A DNA stretch of 30,230 nt from Bdellovibrionaceae bacterium UBA2466 (GTDB taxonomy: Bacteria > Bdellovibrionota > FAC87 > UBA2466). Of the stretch, positions 25,673-30,230 are shown piece after piece. Location: contig DDPO01000122.1 in the NCBI GenBank assembly GCA_002342225.1, positions 29,025 to 59,254 of the forward strand. The letters are read 5' to 3'. Each line of letters opens with the position of its first letter. Within the stretch, counting starts at the first letter, position 1. The position numbers were made by a program, and so were the translations under genes. Under the pieces are notes generated by a model. It worked only from the letters and a program-made list of their open reading frames with translations. It was not told the origin of the DNA and did no database searches.

Positions 25673-26713
25673 ATGCAAATAAATATGACGAGCGACAATC
25701 CATTCAAACATTTGATCGATCTTGCATCGGAGAGGTTTGGTGGTAAGGCTTTGATTGCAAATGACGATTTCTTTGCTTCTAAAAGCGGTCTAGTTCGAGC
25801 CTCTGAGCCCATATTTATTCCAGGAAAGTACACAACTAAGGGCAAATGGATGGACGGATGGGAATCGCGTCGTCGAAGAACGCCCGGTCATGATTGGTGC
25901 ATTTTAAAGCTAGGTGTCCCCGGTATAATAAAGGGGATTGATGTTAACACCACTTTTTTTACGGGCAATTATCCCGAACATTTTTCCTTGGAAGCTACTT
26001 ACTCGTCGAGCGTGGAAACGTCGACGAGCATCACAAAAACTAAAGTCCAATGGGTGGAACTAGTCCCGAAAACACCACTTAAAGGAGATAGTCATAATTT
26101 TTTTTCAGTGAACAGCGACAAAAGCTGGACCCATCTTCGACTTAATATTTTTCCGGACGGAGGAGTCGCTCGACTTAGAGTCTATGGAATCGTAACCCCA
26201 AATTGGGAACATCTTAAAAAACAAAAAACGCCTATTGATCTAGCCGCTGTTCCCCATGGCGCGCAGGTTATCACTTGTAATGACAATCATTATGGCAAAA
26301 TGGAAAACTTGATTCTTCCGGGGAGAGCTTTGAACATGGGAGACGGTTGGGAAACAAAACGAAAAAGAGTCCCTGGTTACGACTGGATTGTGGTGAAGCT
26401 GGGTACGACTGGAAGAATAAAAAAAATTGAAGTCGACACTAACTTCTTTAAGGGGAATTATCCCGATAGTTGTTCTATTGAAGGATGTCGATATTCGGAT
26501 CGTAACCTTAAACCAGAAGATTTCTCGGGATCCAAACAGCTAAAATGGGTTGAGATACTTCCAAAAACCAAATTGAAACCGCATTTCAGGCATTTTTTTG
26601 ATAAGGCCCTGACCGAGGCCACCCTGAGTGATAGCTTCGATTATATTAGGTTAAATATTTACCCTGACGGCGGAGTTAGTCGACTTAGAATCTATGGATT
26701 TGCCGAAAAATGA
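25673..26713 (+). CDS. alc: Allantoicase
   Basis: Allantoicase hydrolyses allantoate to ureidoglycolate and urea. The 346-residue protein shows the internal duplication of the family. The first half has MDGWESRRRRTPGHDW, then LGVPGIIKGIDVNTTFFTGN; the second has GDGWETKRKRVPGYDW, then LGTTGRIKKIEVDTNFFKGN. Each half ends in a conserved RLNI(F/Y)PDGGV(A/S)RLR(V/I)YG segment. A strong GGGAGGGGATT site precedes ATG at 25673. Its stop overlaps the next ATG by 4 bp (ATGA). It is more typical in fungi and some bacteria than allantoate amidohydrolase, so the pathway here releases urea, not ammonia. Confidence 0.95.
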   Translation: MQINMTSDNPFKHLIDLASERFGGKALIANDDFFASKSGLVRASEPIFIPGKYTTKGKWMDGWESRRRRTPGHDWCILKLGVPGIIKGIDVNTTFFTGNYPEHFSLEATYSSSVETSTSITKTKVQWVELVPKTPLKGDSHNFFSVNSDKSWTHLRLNIFPDGGVARLRVYGIVTPNWEHLKKQKTPIDLAAVPHGAQVITCNDNHYGKMENLILPGRALNMGDGWETKRKRVPGYDWIVVKLGTTGRIKKIEVDTNFFKGNYPDSCSIEGCRYSDRNLKPEDFSGSKQLKWVEILPKTKLKPHFRHFFDKALTEATLSDSFDYIRLNIYPDGGVSRLRIYGFAEK

Positions 26714-27225
26714 GAGCTTTGAATCTAAAAGAATTTAATAGTTTACCGAGAGATTCGGCGATTGAAGTCCTTACCCATTGTTGTGGGGCTTCTCGTTGGG
26801 TCGAAAAGATGGAGTCTCTTCGACCGTTCAAAGATAGAAAGCAAATCACAGAGAAATCTCAAAGTGTTTGGAATGAACTAGATGAAAAGGACTGGCAAGA
26901 GGCTTTTACCCATCATCCCAAAATAGGGGATATTGAATCGCTCAAAAAAAAATTTGCGACTACTCGGGCGTGGGCTGAACAGGAACAGAGAGGCAGCGCT
27001 GAAGCGTCCGTTTCTGTTTTACAAGCTCTTGCTTTAGGGAATCAAACCTACGAGAATCGTTTTGGATATATTTTTATTGTTTGCGCCACTGGCAAAACTG
27101 CTGAGGAAATGTTGAGCCTTCTTGAGTCTAGACTGCCAAACGATCCAGCATTGGAAATTAAGATTGCAGCAGCAGAACAGGCCAAGATTACAAAGCTTCG
27201 ATTGGAGAAACTAATTTATGAGTAA
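26710..27225 (+). CDS. uraD: OHCU decarboxylase (2-oxo-4-hydroxy-4-carboxy-5-ureidoimidazoline decarboxylase)
   Basis: This enzyme makes S-allantoin from OHCU, the step after the HIU hydrolase. The 171-residue helical protein carries the catalytic-His motif THHPKIGD (His69), then AWAEQEQRGS with the conserved Glu, and NRFGYIFIVCATGK. Its ATG overlaps the allantoicase TGA by 4 bp, and its 3' end overlaps the next gene by 8 bp. Gene order does not follow reaction order (3, 4, then 2). Confidence 0.95.
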   Translation: MRALNLKEFNSLPRDSAIEVLTHCCGASRWVEKMESLRPFKDRKQITEKSQSVWNELDEKDWQEAFTHHPKIGDIESLKKKFATTRAWAEQEQRGSAEASVSVLQALALGNQTYENRFGYIFIVCATGKTAEEMLSLLESRLPNDPALEIKIAAAEQAKITKLRLEKLIYE

Positions 27226-27565
27226 ACGTAGCCCAATTACTTCCCATATTCTTGACGTGAGTTCGGGAAAACCCGCAGCGAATGTAAGTGTAAAAATTGA
27301 AAAACAGAATTCTCAATCCGGCTGGGATAAGTTGGGTGAAGGGGTTACAAATTCAGATGGTCGAATCGAAACGTTAATCACCGGCCCTGTCACTCAAGGA
27401 GTTTATCGTCTCGAATTTATGACGAAAAGTTATTTTGAGCAGAGAAAAATCAAGTCGTTTTACCCCTCTGTGACTGTTGTGTTTGAAATCGCTTCAGTTG
27501 ATGAGCATTATCATGTTCCATTGTTATTAAGTCCTTACGGATATTCAACCTATCGAGGAAGTTGA
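27218..27565 (+). CDS. uraH: 5-hydroxyisourate hydrolase (transthyretin-like)
   Basis: HIU hydrolase opens 5-hydroxyisourate, the product of urate oxidation, to give OHCU. The 115-residue protein fits the family exactly: ITSHILDVSSGKPA with His10, GRI with Arg49, HYHVPLLLSP with His99, and the signature C-terminus YRGS. No signal peptide is present, so it is cytosolic. The overlap with uraD and the close next gene show it belongs to the operon. Confidence 0.96.
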   Translation: MSKRSPITSHILDVSSGKPAANVSVKIEKQNSQSGWDKLGEGVTNSDGRIETLITGPVTQGVYRLEFMTKSYFEQRKIKSFYPSVTVVFEIASVDEHYHVPLLLSPYGYSTYRGS

Positions 27566-27570
27566 TACTT

Positions 27571-28920
27571 ATGAAAACCACATTTAAACCCGAACTTGTT
27601 TCATCAGTTCTTAAAGATTTACATTCTGCGAACCGGAAATTTGTAATGCAATATCCCGGCGGCTCTCATGATCGTCAGCCTGTGCATACGGTGTATGGTG
27701 GTGCTCAAATATTTTCTAGCGATACTGCAAAAAAAATGAGCGGTGTTGCTTTGAAGAATTTGAAAGAGTATGCGCCCGATGCAAAATCTTTGATGAAGGC
27801 TTTGGGCGAAGAGAATGGCAGTGTTGAGTTGTGGTCAAAGATCTATTCTCGAATTGAGAAAAAATTGCAGGACGAAGCAGTCGAAGATTTTAGAATCGAT
27901 TATGAAGATGGCTATGGCACTCGACCTGACGCTGAAGAAGATGGTCATGCAGAATCGGGTGCGTTGGAAGTTGCTAAAGGAATGGCTCAAAACTCCTTGC
28001 CTCCTTTCATTGGAATTCGGATCAAACCCTTTTCGGAAGAGTGTCACAAAAGAAGTCTCAGGACCCTCGATATTTTTCTAACCACTTTACTTTCCCAAAC
28101 TGGTGGAAAACTTCCCGAGAACTTTGTCGTCACATTGCCAAAAGTGACTCATGCCGAGCAATGCACAGCTTTAGTGGAGCTTTTTGAGGTGTTGGAAAAA
28201 AACAACAATCTATCCTTTGGGACTTTAAAATTTGAATTCATGGTTGAGACAACTCAATCGATTTTGAACTTTGAGGGGTGTTCTCCTTTAAGGGGATTCG
28301 TTGAGGCCGGAAAAGGCAGATGTACGGGGGCTCATTTTGGAACGTACGATTATACTGCGGGGTGTGGGATAACAGCTCACTATCAAACCATGATTAATCC
28401 TGTCTGTGATTTCGCAAAACACGTGATGCAAGTTTCTCTCATGGGGCTTCCGGTTCTACTTTCAGATGGAGCGACCAATGTCATGCCGGTGGGCCCTCAT
28501 CGGGCGGGAGAAGGTAAGGGGTTAACGCCAACCCAACAACAGGAAAATCAGGCCGTCGTTCATCGGGCTTGGAAGTTGAGCTACAATCACATTCGTCATT
28601 CCTTAGCGACTGGCTTTTACCAAGGGTGGGATCTTCATCCAGCTCAATTGCCCATCAGATACGCAGCAACTTACGCATTTTTCTTAGAAGCCCTCAATTC
28701 GGCCTCGGAAAGGCTTAAGGGATTTGTTGAGAAAGCTGCAAAAGCAACCCTTTTAGGGGATGTCTTTGACGATGCAGCGACGGGTCAAGGACTTTTGAAC
28801 TTCTTTTTAAGGGCTTTGGCCTGTGGGGCCGTTACTCCAGAAGAGGCTATGAGGACGGGACTTTCAATCGAAGAGATCCAAAGTCGATCCTTTATGAGAA
28901 TTTTGGAAAAACGTAGGTAG
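27571..28920 (+). CDS. CitE/HpcH/malate-synthase-like TIM-barrel lyase or synthase (DUF6986-like)
   Basis: The 449-residue protein is a large member of the CitE/HpcH/HpaI and malate synthase superfamily. Visible elements are DFRIDYEDGYG (Asp110, Glu112), GIRIKPF (Arg150), LPKV (Lys191), the metal-ligand Glu226 in FMVE, the metal-ligand Asp260 in HFGTYDYTAG, and GWDLHPAQLP (352-361), the last like the conserved IHPxQ of CitE. The ATG at 27571 has GAGGAAG upstream; a TTG-started extension of three codons is possible. Its closest relatives, as I recall, are annotated DUF6986 without proven function. As the last gene of the urate operon it may use glyoxylate from ureidoglycolate, for example by condensing it with acetyl-CoA, or act on ureidoglycolate itself. 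Fold is secure, reaction inferred. Confidence 0.82.
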   Translation: MKTTFKPELVSSVLKDLHSANRKFVMQYPGGSHDRQPVHTVYGGAQIFSSDTAKKMSGVALKNLKEYAPDAKSLMKALGEENGSVELWSKIYSRIEKKLQDEAVEDFRIDYEDGYGTRPDAEEDGHAESGALEVAKGMAQNSLPPFIGIRIKPFSEECHKRSLRTLDIFLTTLLSQTGGKLPENFVVTLPKVTHAEQCTALVELFEVLEKNNNLSFGTLKFEFMVETTQSILNFEGCSPLRGFVEAGKGRCTGAHFGTYDYTAGCGITAHYQTMINPVCDFAKHVMQVSLMGLPVLLSDGATNVMPVGPHRAGEGKGLTPTQQQENQAVVHRAWKLSYNHIRHSLATGFYQGWDLHPAQLPIRYAATYAFFLEALNSASERLKGFVEKAAKATLLGDVFDDAATGQGLLNFFLRALACGAVTPEEAMRTGLSIEEIQSRSFMRILEKRR

Positions 28921-28948
28921 GATCTCCCAATTTCAGCCACTTACTTCC

Positions 28949-28977
28949 TTGACAATTAGGCTATTCACCAATAATTT
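28949..28977 (+). promoter_or_regulatory. Candidate promoter for nuoA-nuoH
   Basis: A perfect TTGACA is followed after 17 nt by TAATTT (3 of 6). A second possible -10, TATAAT, lies at 28992-28997 but has no good -35. Either would give a leader of about 95-120 nt. Only one is likely real. Confidence 0.4.
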
Positions 28978-29015
28978 TTGCGTCGACATTTTATAATTTC
29001 AACTACTTATGTGAC

Positions 29016-29042
29016 TTTTTCGTCGACTTAAGCGGCGAAAAA
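29016..29042 (+). repeat. Hairpin in the nuoA leader
   Basis: TTTTTCGTCG and CGGCGAAAAA can pair over 10 bp with one G-U and a 7-nt loop. The T-run is on the 5' side and the A-run on the 3' side, the reverse of a terminator. It could affect nuoA translation or mRNA stability. Confidence 0.4.
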
Positions 29043-29098
29043 AAGCAGCAAAAGATTCGCAGAATGGTCTGTCACAGGAAATAGAGGTTACTGCCACC

Positions 29099-29503
29099 GT
29101 GGAGACAGGATTTATCACCGCTTTCTGGTTCGTCATCATATCCGCTTTGACTGTTCCTTTAATGCTGGGCGTTGGTTTTTTGTTGAGACCCAAAGGTAAA
29201 GATACTCGCCGAAAAATGACTGCCTATGAATGTGGTGAGGAACCTGTAGGTTCCGCTTGGGTCAAGTTCAATATCCGTTTTTACATTGTCGCTATTGTAT
29301 TCATTATTTTTGACGTTGAGATGGCTGCTATTTTTCCCGCAGCCACCGTTTTTAAAGATTCCATCGCTAACGGAACTGTTGCTTTGGTTTTTGGAGAAAT
29401 TTTTCTCTTCGTGGCCCTGTTGTTAATCGGTTTGATTTACTGCTGGGTTCGCGGAGACTTGGAGTGGGTAAAAGGCGTAACTAAGTTCGCCCCCAATAAA
29501 TAA
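29099..29503 (+). CDS. nuoA: NADH-quinone oxidoreductase subunit A
   Basis: NuoA is a small membrane subunit of complex I at the junction of the peripheral and membrane arms. The 134-residue protein has three hydrophobic helices (about 5-28, 61-83 and 92-113) and the conserved YECGEEPVGSAWVKFNIRFY segment with its loop cysteine. The second helix carries the family IIFDVEMA. The start is GTG at 29099 with GAGGT upstream; an ATG at 29064 hits a stop at once. Its stop overlaps nuoH by 1 base (TAATG). Confidence 0.94.
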   Translation: METGFITAFWFVIISALTVPLMLGVGFLLRPKGKDTRRKMTAYECGEEPVGSAWVKFNIRFYIVAIVFIIFDVEMAAIFPAATVFKDSIANGTVALVFGEIFLFVALLLIGLIYCWVRGDLEWVKGVTKFAPNK

Positions 29504-30230
29504 TGGTTCAATCGGCTCAATTTGCACATTCTTTGGAAGGTTGGTTCGGTTTCCTACCTCTTTGGGGTTGGGCGGCCATATCTGCTGGATTAGTCATTTA
29601 TATGTTGGCTTTGCCGTTCGGAGGTTTGGCCACTTATATCGAACGTAAAATTGCAGCCGATATGCAGGATCGTATTGGTCCTAACCGAGTAGGTCCTATT
29701 GGTATTTTCCAGTTTGCTGCGGATGCGATTAAAATGCTTTCGAAAGAGGACTTTGTTCCTAAAGGTGGCGATCGTTTCCTCTTTAATCTGGCTCCTTTAT
29801 TTGTAGTTGTTGGGTCGTGTACAGCCTTTGCGGTTCTTCCGTTGAGTAAGTATTTGATCGGAGCCGATGTAAACATCGGTGTGATTTTTCTTTTGGCGGT
29901 GACGACTTTGATTGCTCCTGGACTCCTTCTGGGTTCATGGGCTTCAGAAAATAAATGGTCTTTGTTAGGGGGATTAAGAGCCGCTTCTCAGATCGTGAGC
30001 TACGAAATTCCAGTCGCTTTATCTATTCTTCCTGTTGTTTTGATTTCGGGAAGTCTTCAAATTGGGCAGATCGTAGAGCAGCAAGGATGGACAGTTTTTG
30101 GTGAAAATCCAGCAACTAACCACTTCTGGAACGCTTTTCATAATCCTTTTACATTCTTCTCTATGTTCCTGCTTTTTGTAGGAGGTCTTGCTGAAACCAA
30201 CCGAATCCCGTTCGACCTTCCCGAAGCTGA
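29503..30230 (+). CDS. nuoH: NADH-quinone oxidoreductase subunit H (3' end outside window)
   Basis: NuoH is the membrane subunit that forms the quinone-binding chamber of complex I with NuoB and NuoD. About 242 codons are present before the window ends. The family signatures are clear: YIERKIAADMQDRIGPNRVG, then ADAIKMLSKED, LRAASQIVSYEIP, and at the edge GLAETNRIPFDLPEA, the quinone-site loop. It starts at ATG 29503, overlapping nuoA. Finding nuoH directly after nuoA is not the common nuoA-B-C-D order. Confidence 0.96.
   Translation, partial: MVQSAQFAHSLEGWFGFLPLWGWAAISAGLVIYMLALPFGGLATYIERKIAADMQDRIGPNRVGPIGIFQFAADAIKMLSKEDFVPKGGDRFLFNLAPLFVVVGSCTAFAVLPLSKYLIGADVNIGVIFLLAVTTLIAPGLLLGSWASENKWSLLGGLRAASQIVSYEIPVALSILPVVLISGSLQIGQIVEQQGWTVFGENPATNHFWNAFHNPFTFFSMFLLFVGGLAETNRIPFDLPEA

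Noticed and set aside
29016..29042. Terminator between the purine operon and nuoA
   Set aside because: The T-run precedes and the A-run follows the stem on both strands, opposite to a terminator.
1..30230. CRISPR arrays, insertion sequences, tRNA or rRNA genes
   Set aside because: None was recognised: no regularly spaced repeats, transposase motifs or RNA gene sequences were seen by eye.

Overview
The window looks like chromosome from a Gram-negative, respiring bacterium. It has a heptose-adenylyltransferase gene for LPS, lipoprotein and periplasmic export signals, a vitamin-B12-type uptake operon and complex I genes. The moderate-to-low GC, the mix of housekeeping genes and the unusual nuoA-nuoH adjacency suggest a delta-type lineage such as Bdellovibrionota. 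That placement is an inference from general impression; no 16S or other decisive marker is present. Genes are dense, with many 1-13 bp overlaps. No mobile element, CRISPR array, rRNA or tRNA was seen.

Layout. (1) Positions 1-10529, all on the minus strand: lon (cut at the last base of its probable stop codon), a DksA/TraR-type zinc-finger regulator, then a tight operon read trmJ > grpE > dnaJ > periplasmic-binding-fold lipoprotein, and mutS. A pair of inverted consensus DnaA boxes lies between mutS and trmJ. (2) 10890-16610: a large secreted protein of unknown function (+), a minus-strand ABC importer operon (binding protein > permease > ATPase, BtuFCD-like), and two plus-strand genes of unknown function that form a pair. 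(3) 16600-22595, minus strand: gpsA > mfd > RDD membrane protein > heptose-1-phosphate adenylyltransferase, with overlaps or very short gaps. (4) 22703-28920, plus strand: a six-gene purine (urate) degradation operon. (5) 29099-30230: nuoA and the start of nuoH, plus strand.

The most interesting part is the purine operon. Its genes cover urate to ureidoglycolate: urate oxidation by a membrane protein, 5-hydroxyisourate hydrolysis, OHCU decarboxylation, allantoinase and allantoicase. The last gene is a CitE/HpcH/malate-synthase-like TIM-barrel protein that could deal with the glyoxylate end product. The first enzyme has the eight-helix membrane domain of PuuD-type urate oxidases. Its C-terminal domain is not the usual cytochrome c: it has no CxxCH, and instead looks like a cupredoxin with a CxxHxxM copper site. 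This suggests urate electrons pass through copper to the respiratory chain. The same gene carries a run of ten G and appears to start with a leaderless mRNA. No ureidoglycolate lyase, urease or xanthine dehydrogenase is in the window.

Start sites were revised by eye where an upstream extension was implausible (trmJ, the secreted protein, the adenylyltransferase, mfd and the CitE-like gene). All family assignments come from motifs recognised by reading, not from searches.
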